Source: Candidatus Sodaliphilus aphodohippi
GTDB lineage: Bacteria; Bacteroidota; Bacteroidia; Bacteroidales; Muribaculaceae
Direction: 5' to 3'
Assembly: GCA_018065665.1 (NCBI GenBank)
Contig: JAGHSV010000152.1
Coordinates: 1 to 35,486, forward strand
Length of the DNA: 35,486 nt
The notes under the pieces were generated by a model. That model saw only the letters and a list, made by a program, of their open reading frames with translations. It was not told the origin of the DNA and made no database searches. Shown piece by piece: positions 26,449 through 35,366 of the stretch. The translations under genes were made by a program, and so were the position numbers. Position 1 is the stretch's first letter; each line of letters starts with the position of its first letter.

Positions 26449-28101
26449 ATGAAGAGATTTTACATCATACTGATAATGGCACTGTGCGCCCTCACGGGGG
26501 TTGCTCGGGCTACCGACAACAATACCTTTGAGAGGTTCTACAACCTTACGCCCAACCATTTCTTTAACCTGTTGAACCGTTATACCCAGTATAACCAAAC
26601 CGACAGCGCCATGCAGTGCGCAAACATCCAGGCCAGCAAATACGGCAAGGAAAAACTGAGCAGAGATGAAATAGAAGCCTGTTGTGCCGCTTTCAGGTAC
26701 ATGGGGCTGGAATATATGCAGAGTTACTGCAACTACCAGTTGGCATCGGGCAACTTGCTGAAAGCCGAACAAATTGCCGACAAATACGATTTCAAGCAGT
26801 TGCAGACTCTTATTGCCGTGGACAGGGCTACGCTGACCGCCACACAAAATGACCTGGAAAATAACTTTGCCTACAACGAGAAGGTGATTGACGGTTTCAA
26901 AAAAGCTTTCACCAGCACGCTCAAACACGTCACATCCCACAACCTCGAGATGAACAAGATTAATATCGAGATCACGGCACCAAACCTGCTGTACCTTGCC
27001 ATCAAGTTTGACAAGGTCAATGAGGTGATTGACGAAGTGCGCGCATACCGCGATACCCAGCGGCGATATGGTGTAAGCTGCAATGTGGCCGAGATTTTTT
27101 GCCATGCGATTGACCATTACAACGTGGGGAACTACGAAAAGGCGCTCGAAGCCCTGAGCACCCCCATGAATCGCACACCGTTGATTACCGACCGCAATTT
27201 CAACCAGGTTCATGCAATGCTCAACGTTTCACGGTATGCCGTGCTGCTCAAAAGCGGAAAGCGGACCGAGGCGCTGAAATTGCTGCTCGGACACGAGCAG
27301 TCCATGCGAGAGAAAGAGATGACCTTTGAGCTGCTCGAGGCGCTGCATCTGTTGTCCCAGCACTATGAGGTGGACGGCAACGAGGCGATGGCCAATAAAT
27401 ATAGCCTGCTGTACTATACCACAAAGGACGAGTTCACGGGCAAAAGTCGTTTGGGCAAGATGGATGAGGCCAAGCTGAACATCGAGCTGGAGCAGACGCG
27501 AGAGAACGTGAGAGAAATCACCATCAGGCACCGCGAGCAAACCATCGTGTTGTGGGCGACAATGATCATTGCGCTGCTGGTTATCGCATTCCTGGCGATG
27601 GCATATGCCAACAACAGGAAGAAACTGCAAAACAACCGACTGCTCTATGAGAAACAGATTGCCCTGCTGCAAAGCAGCAACAAGATGCCCGAACCAGAGC
27701 CCAACAAACCTAATGCTCCCGACATCGCAGAACCCACGGCCGAGGAGAAGGAACTGCTCGAAAAAATCAAAAACCTAATGGAAACATCACCCCAGATTTA
27801 TCTCGAGGGGTTCGGGGTGGGCGACCTTGCCGAGTTGGCGGGATCCAACACCAAGTATGTGTCGCACGTCATCAACGACGTCATGCAGTGCAACTTCAGC
27901 GCCCTGCTAAACGAATACCGCATCCGCGAGGCATGCAAGCGTCTGCTGGACAGCAAGAACTACGGACACTACACCATCGAGAGTATTGCCAACAGCGTGG
28001 GCTACAAGTCGCGCACCAACTTCATCGCCATCTTCAAGAACATTGTGGGCATCACCCCGTCGGCGTTCCAGAAGATGTCAAAACGCGGCACCAACCGCTA
28101 A
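26449..28101 (+). CDS. Membrane-spanning TPR sensor with AraC-type HTH (module copy 2 regulator)
   Basis: MKRFYIILIMALCALTGVARATDNNTFERFYNLTPNHFF; TM WATMIIALLVIAFLAMAYA; HTH LNEYRIREACKRLLDSKNYGHYTIESIANSVGYKSRTNFIAIFKNIVGITPSAFQKMSK. Start trimmed to 26449 by paralogy. Confidence 0.9.
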   Translation: MKRFYIILIMALCALTGVARATDNNTFERFYNLTPNHFFNLLNRYTQYNQTDSAMQCANIQASKYGKEKLSRDEIEACCAAFRYMGLEYMQSYCNYQLASGNLLKAEQIADKYDFKQLQTLIAVDRATLTATQNDLENNFAYNEKVIDGFKKAFTSTLKHVTSHNLEMNKINIEITAPNLLYLAIKFDKVNEVIDEVRAYRDTQRRYGVSCNVAEIFCHAIDHYNVGNYEKALEALSTPMNRTPLITDRNFNQVHAMLNVSRYAVLLKSGKRTEALKLLLGHEQSMREKEMTFELLEALHLLSQHYEVDGNEAMANKYSLLYYTTKDEFTGKSRLGKMDEAKLNIELEQTRENVREITIRHREQTIVLWATMIIALLVIAFLAMAYANNRKKLQNNRLLYEKQIALLQSSNKMPEPEPNKPNAPDIAEPTAEEKELLEKIKNLMETSPQIYLEGFGVGDLAELAGSNTKYVSHVINDVMQCNFSALLNEYRIREACKRLLDSKNYGHYTIESIANSVGYKSRTNFIAIFKNIVGITPSAFQKMSKRGTNR

Positions 28102-28135
28102 CAACCTTAATCGTTATCAGTGGTTTTGAAGCGAA

Positions 28136-29002
28136 TCAGTATGTGATGTCAAGGGGGATATTACGCAAGGCATCGACACACCAGCTGCCGTCCCAGCTTT
28201 GGTATGGGTTGAGGCGTTTATGCCCTTGTGTTATTTTCTTTGGTTTTTCAGGCAAGATATATGTGGCATCGGTTGTGATTCCTTTGCGGTAGGCTGTCAC
28301 CTCGGCAAAGGTGGCTATCCATAGTTGACCGCTGCTGGCAAGTTTACAGGCGTGCTTCAGGTGATGCCACAGGGCCTCGGGGTTGTCAAATCGGTCATAA
28401 CCGTGTGTGATGCCGTGTGTCATGGTCACTCCCCATTCACCGCTTTCGATAATGCTTTGCAACCATTGGTCAAGATTGGCTGTGGTGGCGCCGCCTCCCG
28501 CCCAGTGCTCGCTTGTGCGGGTGCCAACAATGTGGTTGCCGCTTGACAGAATATGTGCCACAACGGCATCGTTACGGCCGTTGCCGGGGTAGGCAAGGCT
28601 GACCGGATGGATGCCTGTATTGGCAAAAATGGCACTGTCGTTCTGCCAAATCTCGCTGTCAATCTGTTCGTTTGTGAGTTCGTTAAACCCCTTGGAATGG
28701 GTAAAGCCGTGATTGCCGATTTCATGGCCGTGCTTGGACATGGTTGCCACTTGACTCCATGTCATGGGGGCATGGTCAACCATGGGTTTGCGGGTGTCTA
28801 TATTGTCCCCGATAATCCAGAAGGTGCCTTTTATGCCCAGGGAGTCAAGATGTGGCATCACCATGGTGTAATGCTCGGCCAGACCGTCATCAAAGGTATA
28901 GGAGACGGCGGCGCGGGCATTGCCACGGTATTTTGCTAGTGTCTGACCTTCAACGGGGAGAATGCACACCAGTGCCGTAAGGGTTATAACAAATCGGTTC
29001 AT
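28136..29002 (-). CDS. Secreted polysaccharide deacetylase family protein
   Basis: MNRFVITLTALVCILPVEG signal; AAVSYTFDDGLAEHYTMVMPHLDSLGIKGTFWIIGDN; HGHEIGNHGFTH. The N-terminal extension to 29245 overlaps hutI and is rejected. Confidence 0.9.
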   Translation of the reverse strand: MNRFVITLTALVCILPVEGQTLAKYRGNARAAVSYTFDDGLAEHYTMVMPHLDSLGIKGTFWIIGDNIDTRKPMVDHAPMTWSQVATMSKHGHEIGNHGFTHSKGFNELTNEQIDSEIWQNDSAIFANTGIHPVSLAYPGNGRNDAVVAHILSSGNHIVGTRTSEHWAGGGATTANLDQWLQSIIESGEWGVTMTHGITHGYDRFDNPEALWHHLKHACKLASSGQLWIATFAEVTAYRKGITTDATYILPEKPKKITQGHKRLNPYQSWDGSWCVDALRNIPLDITY

Positions 29003-29006
29003 GATG

Positions 29007-30248
29007 TTACAGCGTCTGTTCACGACCGGCAAGGAAGACACGGTCGATGAGCGGCGTGGTGTAGGCATAGGGGATGAAGTCGAGTGACGGTATGGGACGC
29101 GTGATGAAGAAGTTGGCGACCTTGCCACGGGTGATGCTGCCGTAGTCCTGACTGAGCCCCATGGCCGCTGCGGCGTTGATGGTGGCGGCGTTGATGGCCT
29201 CGGCGGGAAGCAGACGCATCTTGATGCATGCCAGCGATACGGCAAACTTCATGTCGCCCGATGGGGTAGAACCGGGGTTGTAGTCGCTTGCTATGGCAAC
29301 TGGCAAACCGGCCTCAATCATCTTGCGGGCAGGGGCAAAGGGCATGTTCAGGAAGAACGATGTGCCCGGCAGGGCGGTTGGCATCGTTTCGCTGTTGCGG
29401 AGCAACTCAATGTCGCGGTCAGTCATACTCTCCAGGTGGTCAACCGAGAGGGCGCCGCACTCAACGGCTACCTCAACACCGCCTGAGTCGGCGAGTTCCT
29501 GTCCGTGGATTTTGCCTCGCATGCCGTACTTGGCGCCCGCCTGAAGGATGCGGCGGGTCTCGTCGGGAGTGAAGAACCCTTCATCACAGAAGACGTCGAT
29601 GAAGTCGGCAAGGTGCTCGGCAGCAACGGCAGGAATCATCTCGTTGATGATGAGGTCAACATATTCGCTCTGGCGACCGGCATAGGCACGGCCGACGGCA
29701 TGGGCACCCAGGAAGTTGGTGACGACTTTTAGCGGTGCGTCGCGCTTGATGCGTTGGGCAACGCGCAGCATTTTCAGTTCGTCGGCAGTGTTGAGCCCAT
29801 ATCCGCTCTTTATCTCGATACAGCCGGTACCCTTGGCGATAACCTCGCGGACGCGAACCATTGCCTGGGCATAGAGTTCATCTTCGCTCATCTCGTGCAG
29901 GCGGTCGGCCGAGTTCAGGATGCCGCCACCACGCCGGGCAATCTCGGCGTAACTGAGCCCGCGGATTTTATCTACAAATTCGCCCTCGCGGCTTCCGGCA
30001 TAGATGATGTGGGTGTGGGGGTCACAGAATGACGGGAGCACTGTTCCGCCTTTGGCGTCAACAACATTGACTCCGTCGGTATCGGGAACCATCTCCATCG
30101 TGCCGTAATCGGCGATGCGGTCGCCGTCAATCAGAAGCCAGGCATTGTCAAGTGTCTCCAGTTGCGCCATCTCGCTGCCGCAACGACGAAACTTGCCGGC
30201 ATCGTCAATGCCGGCAAGTTTGCCTATGTTGGTTATGATAGTTTTCAT
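29007..30248 (-). CDS. hutI: Imidazolonepropionase
   Basis: GGTVLPSFCDPHTHIIYAGSREGEF; IEIKSGYGLN; LGAHAVGRAY; ALPGTSFFLNM; ASDYNPGSTPSGDM. Confidence 0.95.
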   Translation of the reverse strand: MKTIITNIGKLAGIDDAGKFRRCGSEMAQLETLDNAWLLIDGDRIADYGTMEMVPDTDGVNVVDAKGGTVLPSFCDPHTHIIYAGSREGEFVDKIRGLSYAEIARRGGGILNSADRLHEMSEDELYAQAMVRVREVIAKGTGCIEIKSGYGLNTADELKMLRVAQRIKRDAPLKVVTNFLGAHAVGRAYAGRQSEYVDLIINEMIPAVAAEHLADFIDVFCDEGFFTPDETRRILQAGAKYGMRGKIHGQELADSGGVEVAVECGALSVDHLESMTDRDIELLRNSETMPTALPGTSFFLNMPFAPARKMIEAGLPVAIASDYNPGSTPSGDMKFAVSLACIKMRLLPAEAINAATINAAAAMGLSQDYGSITRGKVANFFITRPIPSLDFIPYAYTTPLIDRVFLAGREQTL

Positions 30249-31720
30249 TTACGCAGGAATTCGATTGATTTATCGATATATGGGTGCTTGAACACGTCGG
30301 TATCGATGAACGGCACCTCTTTGCGGTATGCTTCGTGTATAGCCTCGATTGTGGCCGAAGACTTGAGTGGACGGCGGAAGTCGAGAGCCTGGGCGGCGTT
30401 GAACAACTCGATGGCAAGCACGCGCTCGGTGTTGAGTACGACCTTGTAGAGTTTGATGGCTGCGTTAGCACCCATGCTGACGTGGTCTTCCTGATCCTGG
30501 CAGGAGGGGATGCTGTCAAGTGATGCGGGAATGGCAAGGGTCTTGTTGAGGCTCACAACCGATGCTGCTGTGTACTGCGTGATCATGAATCCGCTGTTCA
30601 AACCGGGCTTTGCCACCAGGAAGTCGGGAAGACCGCGGGTGCCCGATACCAGGCGATAGATGCGGCGTTCGCTGATGTTGGCAAGTTCACTCATGGCAAC
30701 GGCCAGGAAGTCAATGGGCATGGCAATGGGCTCGCCGTGGAAGTTGCCGGCCGAGATGATTAGGTCTTCGTCGGGGCATACGGTGGGGTTGTCGGTTGCC
30801 GAGTTTATCTCGGTGTCAATCACCGATTTGACATACCTTAACGTATCTTTGACTGTGCCGTGAACCTGAGGAACGCAACGGAACGAATAGGGATCCTGTA
30901 CGTGGGTCTTCACTCCGGCAATGAGTTGGCTGCCCTCGAGCAGTTCTTTCATGTGCCGTGCTGTCTCAATCTGACCCTGGTGGGGACGAACCAGATGAAC
31001 GGCCTCGGTGAACGGCTCGATACGCCCGTCATAGGCCTCGAGTGACATCGCGGCAATCTTGTCGGCCCAGTCACTGAGACGCATGGCGTTGAGTACCGAC
31101 CATACGGCAAATGAACTCATGTTCTGGGTGCCGTTGAGCAGTGCAAGGCCTTCCTTGCTGGCAAGGTGGATGGGTTCCCAACCTTTTTCCTGGAGAAGGA
31201 CAGAGGCATCAATGACTTTGCCGTTATATTCAACCTCGCCAAGTCCAACCAGTGGCAGGCACAGGTGTGCAAGGGGAACGAGGTCGCCGCTGGCGCCCAG
31301 TGAACCTTGTTTGTACACTACCGGATATACATCATTGTTGAAGAAGTCCATCAGACGCTCGACGGTGTCGAGTTTGCAGCCCGAGTAACCGTAACTCAGT
31401 GACTGAATCTTCAGCAACATCATGATTTTGACGATGTCGTTGGGAATACGGTCGCCGGTGCCGCATGCGTGTGACTTGATGAGATTTATCTGCAGTTGTG
31501 ACAGTTGGTCCTGGCTGACCGATACTTTGCACAGCGAACCGAATCCGGTGGTTACGCCATAGACGGGTTCGGTGCTCGACGCGATTTTCTTGTCCAGATA
31601 CTCGCGGCAGCGGACTATGCGTTGTTTTGCGTCATCGCTCAGTGCGATGGTATAGTTGTTGTAGATGATTTCGCCGACTTTCTCTATCGAGAGGTGCTCG
31701 GCGCTGATATGATGTACCAT
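30245..31720 (-). CDS. hutH: Histidine ammonia-lyase
   Basis: YGVTTGFGSL; GSLGASGDLVPLAHL (MIO-forming ASG); overlaps hutI by 4 nt. Confidence 0.95.
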   Translation of the reverse strand: MVHHISAEHLSIEKVGEIIYNNYTIALSDDAKQRIVRCREYLDKKIASSTEPVYGVTTGFGSLCKVSVSQDQLSQLQINLIKSHACGTGDRIPNDIVKIMMLLKIQSLSYGYSGCKLDTVERLMDFFNNDVYPVVYKQGSLGASGDLVPLAHLCLPLVGLGEVEYNGKVIDASVLLQEKGWEPIHLASKEGLALLNGTQNMSSFAVWSVLNAMRLSDWADKIAAMSLEAYDGRIEPFTEAVHLVRPHQGQIETARHMKELLEGSQLIAGVKTHVQDPYSFRCVPQVHGTVKDTLRYVKSVIDTEINSATDNPTVCPDEDLIISAGNFHGEPIAMPIDFLAVAMSELANISERRIYRLVSGTRGLPDFLVAKPGLNSGFMITQYTAASVVSLNKTLAIPASLDSIPSCQDQEDHVSMGANAAIKLYKVVLNTERVLAIELFNAAQALDFRRPLKSSATIEAIHEAYRKEVPFIDTDVFKHPYIDKSIEFLRK

Positions 31721-31750
31721 GTTTCAGTTTTTGTTTTGAGAGTGGATTTT

Positions 31751-33757
31751 TTAGAAATTCAGATTATTGATTACTTCGTCGTCAACCAGGTTGGGGAGGG
31801 TAACCTGCATGTCGGGGGTGCGCTCCATCTGCCGGCGGATGGCGTCCATCGAACCTTTGTTGCGTGCCCACGAGCGACGGGCGATACCGTTGTTGACATC
31901 CCATAGCAGCATGTTCTTGATGCGGCGGTCGGCATCTTCGCTTCCGTCAATGACCATACCAAAACCGCCGTTCATCACTTCGCCCCAGCCTACGCCGCCG
32001 CCGTTGTGGATACTAACCCAGGTGGCTCCGCGGAAAGAGTCGCCGATGACGTTCTGGACGGCCATGTCGGCACATTTGTTTGAACCGTCATAGATGTTGC
32101 TGGTCTCGCGGAATGGCGAGTCGGTGCCGCTCACGTCGTGGTGATCGCGGCCAAGCACGATGGGACGGCTAATCTCGCCGCGACGGATGGCGTCGTTGAA
32201 GGCCAACGCAATGCGGGTGCGGCCTTCGCTGTCGGCATACAGGATGCGAGCCTGAGAACCAACCACGAGGTTGTTCTTGCCGGCCTCGCGTATCCAGTGA
32301 AGGTTGTCGGCGGTCTGTCCCTGTATGTCCTCGGGCGCCTCTTTGAGCAGTTGGTCGAGGACTTCGGCGGCGAGACGGTCGCTCACTGCAAGATCCTCGG
32401 GTTTGCCCGATGTGCATACCCAGCGGAACGGACCGAATCCGTAGTCAAAGAACATAGGACCCATGATATCCTGTACGTATGACGGATAACGGAATCGAAG
32501 ACCGTCCTCGGCCATGATATCGGCACCGGCACGGCTTGACATCAGCAGGAAGGCATTGCCATAGTCAAAGAAGTACATACCTTTGGCTGTGAGACGGTTG
32601 ATGGCTGCAACCTGACGGCGAAGCGAAGCATATACGCACTCCTTGAAACGGTCGGGGTCTTCGGCCATCATTACTTTGGATTCCTCCAGGGTGAGTCCTG
32701 CCGGATAATATCCACCGGCATAGGGGTTGTGGAGCGAGGTCTGGTCACTGCCCAGGTCAACGTGGATATCCTCGTCGGCGAGACGCTCCCACAGGTCAAC
32801 GATGTTGCCCACGTATGCCATCGATACCGAACGGTGCTCGGCAACGGCCTTGCGTACAGCGGGAATAAGTTCGTCCAGGTTGTCATGAAGTTCGTCTACC
32901 CAGCCTTGCTCGTGGCGTTTCGATGCAGCCAGTGGGTTGATTTCGGCAACGATGCTGACAACGCCGGCAATGTTTCCTGCCTTGGGCTGAGCACCGCTCA
33001 TGCCCCCGAGGCCCGATGATACGAACAGCGGGATGCGGTCAACGCCCTTCATCACCTTGCGTGCTGCGTTCAGCACTGTGATGGTGGTGCCGTGTACTAT
33101 GCCCTGCGGGCCTATATACATATAGGAACCTGCGGTCATCTGGCCGTACTGGCTGACGCCCATGGCATTCATGCGCTCCCAGTCGTCGGGCTTACTGTAG
33201 TTGGGGATGACCATACCGTTGGTGACAACGACGCGGGGAGCGTCTTTGTGCGACGGGAACAGCCCCAGGGGGTGTCCGCTGTACATCACCAATGTCTGTT
33301 CGTCGGTCATCTCGCTCAGGTATTTCATCACAAGACGGTACTGGGCCCAGTTCTGGAAAACGGCACCGTTTCCGCCGTATGTGATCAGTTCGTGAGGATG
33401 CTGTGCTACCGCGGGATCCAGGTTGTTCTGGATCATCAGCATGATTGCAGCGGCCTGACGGCTGCGGTGGGGATAATCATCAATGGGGCGGGCGTGCATC
33501 GCATATGTGGGGCGAAGCCGGTACATATATATGCGGCCGTATTCGCGCAACTCGTCGGCAAACTCCTGGGCCAACTGCGCGTGCAGGTGCTCGGGGAAAT
33601 AGCGAAGGGCATTGCGTATGGCAAGGCGCTTCTCCTCGTCGGTCAGGATGTCTTTGCGCTTGGGCGCATGGTTGATAGTAGTGTCATAAGGCTGCAGGGG
33701 CGGTAACTCCTGCGGGATGCCGGCGCGAAGCTCGGCCTGGAATTCTTGAAGTGTCAT
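31751..33757 (-). CDS. hutU: Urocanate hydratase
   Basis: YGGNGAVFQNWAQYRLVMKYLSEMTDEQTLVMYSGHPLGLFPSH; SSGLGGMSGAQPKA; DLGSDQTSLHNPYAGGYYPAGLT. Confidence 0.95.
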   Translation of the reverse strand: MTLQEFQAELRAGIPQELPPLQPYDTTINHAPKRKDILTDEEKRLAIRNALRYFPEHLHAQLAQEFADELREYGRIYMYRLRPTYAMHARPIDDYPHRSRQAAAIMLMIQNNLDPAVAQHPHELITYGGNGAVFQNWAQYRLVMKYLSEMTDEQTLVMYSGHPLGLFPSHKDAPRVVVTNGMVIPNYSKPDDWERMNAMGVSQYGQMTAGSYMYIGPQGIVHGTTITVLNAARKVMKGVDRIPLFVSSGLGGMSGAQPKAGNIAGVVSIVAEINPLAASKRHEQGWVDELHDNLDELIPAVRKAVAEHRSVSMAYVGNIVDLWERLADEDIHVDLGSDQTSLHNPYAGGYYPAGLTLEESKVMMAEDPDRFKECVYASLRRQVAAINRLTAKGMYFFDYGNAFLLMSSRAGADIMAEDGLRFRYPSYVQDIMGPMFFDYGFGPFRWVCTSGKPEDLAVSDRLAAEVLDQLLKEAPEDIQGQTADNLHWIREAGKNNLVVGSQARILYADSEGRTRIALAFNDAIRRGEISRPIVLGRDHHDVSGTDSPFRETSNIYDGSNKCADMAVQNVIGDSFRGATWVSIHNGGGVGWGEVMNGGFGMVIDGSEDADRRIKNMLLWDVNNGIARRSWARNKGSMDAIRRQMERTPDMQVTLPNLVDDEVINNLNF

Positions 33758-33830
33758 ATAGTTTTGCAGTTTAGGTTTGTCAAAGTTTTATCAGAGCGGT
33801 ACAAATGGGTGCCGCAAAAGGTCTAGACTA

Positions 33831-33838
33831 CAAAGTTA
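33831..33838 (-). promoter_or_regulatory. -7 element (TAACTTTG on the minus strand) for the hut operon
   Basis: CAAAGTTA on the plus strand, with CCAAAA about 23 bp further upstream on the minus strand. Confidence 0.5.
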
Positions 33839-33991
33839 CAGATTTTTTTTGTCTCCTCATACCAAAATGCCAACTAATTTTATATCATAACTCAAAAAAC
33901 TCTTAGTTTGGCCTTGGCAATGCCCCAATTCTTGACTCTGGACAAACATTCGGATATGGACTTACCCCTTGCACATCTCATCTTTTTTAAC

Positions 33992-34000
33992 TAAATTTGC
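33992..34000 (+). promoter_or_regulatory. -7 element TAAATTTGC immediately upstream of the RhuM start codon
   Basis: CTAAATTTGCATACAAAACAATCAATAATG; implies a very short 5' UTR. Confidence 0.55.
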
Positions 34001-34003
34001 ATA

Positions 34004-34033
34004 CAAAACAATCAATAATGGAACAGGAACCTA
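34004..34033 (+). repeat. 30-bp direct repeat copy A at the RhuM start
   Basis: CAAAACAATCAATAATGGAACAGGAACCTA; copy B at 34584-34613, 29/30 identical. Confidence 0.9.
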
Positions 34034-34598
34034 ATAAGAACATCAACCCCGACACTTCATCAATAGTGATGTACACGGCCGAAGACAATAATATTCAATT
34101 GAGTGTAAAGTTGGATGGCGAAACCGTTTGGTTGAACCAGTTACAAATGTCTCAATTATTTGAAACTACCACACAGAATATTACGATGCACATTCGAAAT
34201 ATTTATAGGGTTAATGAATTGAAAAAAACTGCAACATGTAAGGAATACTTACAAGTTCAACAAGAGGGAAAAAGAAAAGTTTCTCGAAATACCAAATTCT
34301 ATAACCTTGATATGATTATCTCGGTTGGATATAGGGTTAATACAAAACGTGGCATTCTATTTCGCCAATGGGCAACATCGGTTCTCAAGGATTATCTAAT
34401 CAAAGGATATGCCATAAATCAGAATATCACACAACAACGCTATGATGAACTAAAAGATGTGGTGAGGCTGATGGGCATAAACGAATCGCCGACAATACAC
34501 TAGTGGCTATTACTCTGATGATTGCCGAGAGCCTTCCCCAAGAGAAAGATATTATTGTTAAGGTAGTAGTGAATCTGATAAATCAAAACAACCAATAA
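34018..34598 (+). pseudogene. RhuM-family protein gene, internally deleted
   Basis: N-terminal part 34018-34503 (SVKLDGETVWLNQLQMSQLFETTTQNITMHIRNIY..FRQWATSVLKDYLIKGYAINQ..YDELKDVVRLM). A C-terminal remnant in another frame, 34470-34598, reads DGHKRIADNTLVAITLMIAESLPQEKDIIVKVVVNLINQNNQ*. Confidence 0.85.
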
Positions 34599-34613
34599 TG
34601 GAACAGGAACCTA
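34584..34613 (+). repeat. 30-bp direct repeat copy B at the alaX-like start
   Basis: CAAAACAACCAATAATGGAACAGGAACCTA. Confidence 0.9.
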
Positions 34614-35062
34614 TACTCAATCAACACAACAAGCGGGAATTCCCGCCCATGCATACCGCCGAACACGTTCTTAACGCCACAATGGTCAGGATGTTCGGCT
34701 GTGGCAGGCATGTCAGTGCACATGTCGAGCGAACCAAAAGTAAACTGGACTATGACTTCCCGCGTCCGTTGGCCGACGACGAGGTGCTCGAGGTCGAACG
34801 CAGGGTTAATGAGGTCATCATGGCCGACCTGCCCGTCGTCATCTCCTATGCTACACAGGACGAGGTGGCCGACCGATTTGATCTCGAGCGACTGCCAGAC
34901 GGGGCTTCCGAGGTAGTGCGCATCGTCTCTGTCGGTGACTATGACGAGTGCCTCTGTGCCGGTGACCATGTTGAACATACTGCCCAAATCGGCACCTTCC
35001 GCATATCCAGCACGCGCTATCAGGACGGCAGACTCCGCATCGTCTTCCGCCTTACAACATAG
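34598..35062 (+). CDS. AlaX-like small tRNA-editing domain protein
   Basis: PPMHTAEHVLNATMVRMFGCGR (HxxxH) and CLCAGDHVEHTAQIGTFRI (CxGxH-like), the zinc-site pattern of the AlaRS/ThrRS editing domain. Confidence 0.75.
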   Translation: MEQEPILNQHNKREFPPMHTAEHVLNATMVRMFGCGRHVSAHVERTKSKLDYDFPRPLADDEVLEVERRVNEVIMADLPVVISYATQDEVADRFDLERLPDGASEVVRIVSVGDYDECLCAGDHVEHTAQIGTFRISSTRYQDGRLRIVFRLTT

Positions 35063-35086
35063 CACCTCACCACATCCCGTTACACA

Positions 35087-35102
35087 TTATTATATATAAT
35101 AA
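35087..35102. other. 16-bp perfect AT palindrome
   Basis: TTATTATATATAATAA, 25 bp after the alaX-like stop. Confidence 0.6.
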
Positions 35103-35123
35103 CACCGCCTGTCGAGTCTCAGA

Positions 35124-35190
35124 GCCCGGCATTTCAATGTCGGGCCCACCCCCTTCAACAGGTCCTGTGCCCGGCGTGTTTACGCCGGGT
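35124..35190. repeat. Two tandem GC-rich hairpins of near-identical design
   Basis: GCCCGGCAT-TTCA-ATGTCGGGC (35124-35145) and GCCCGGCGT-GTTT-ACGCCGGGT (35169-35190), with GU-compatible covariation. Confidence 0.7.
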
Positions 35191-35335
35191 CCAACACCGT
35201 CACTTTTCCCGCTCTTTTATAGGAAACAACCATAAATTAAATTTTTAACAATTATTTAACACTCTGTCAAATGTCAACAAATCAACTACATAGCAAAAAA
35301 GCATGAAAAAAGTTGCAAAAACTTTGCAGAAAAAA

Positions 35336-35366
35336 TTTGCCAGTTCAAAAAAAGGTAGTAATTTTG
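35336..35366 (+). promoter_or_regulatory. Strong-looking promoter (TTTG, TAATTTTG) near the window end
   Basis: TTTG at 35336-35339, 19-bp spacer, TAATTTTG at 35359-35366; no ORF follows before the window ends. Confidence 0.6.

Noticed and set aside
29003-29245. ORF-track N-terminal extension of the minus-strand deacetylase
   Set aside because: It is hutI sequence in another frame; a signal peptide begins at MNRFVITLTALVCI (29002).
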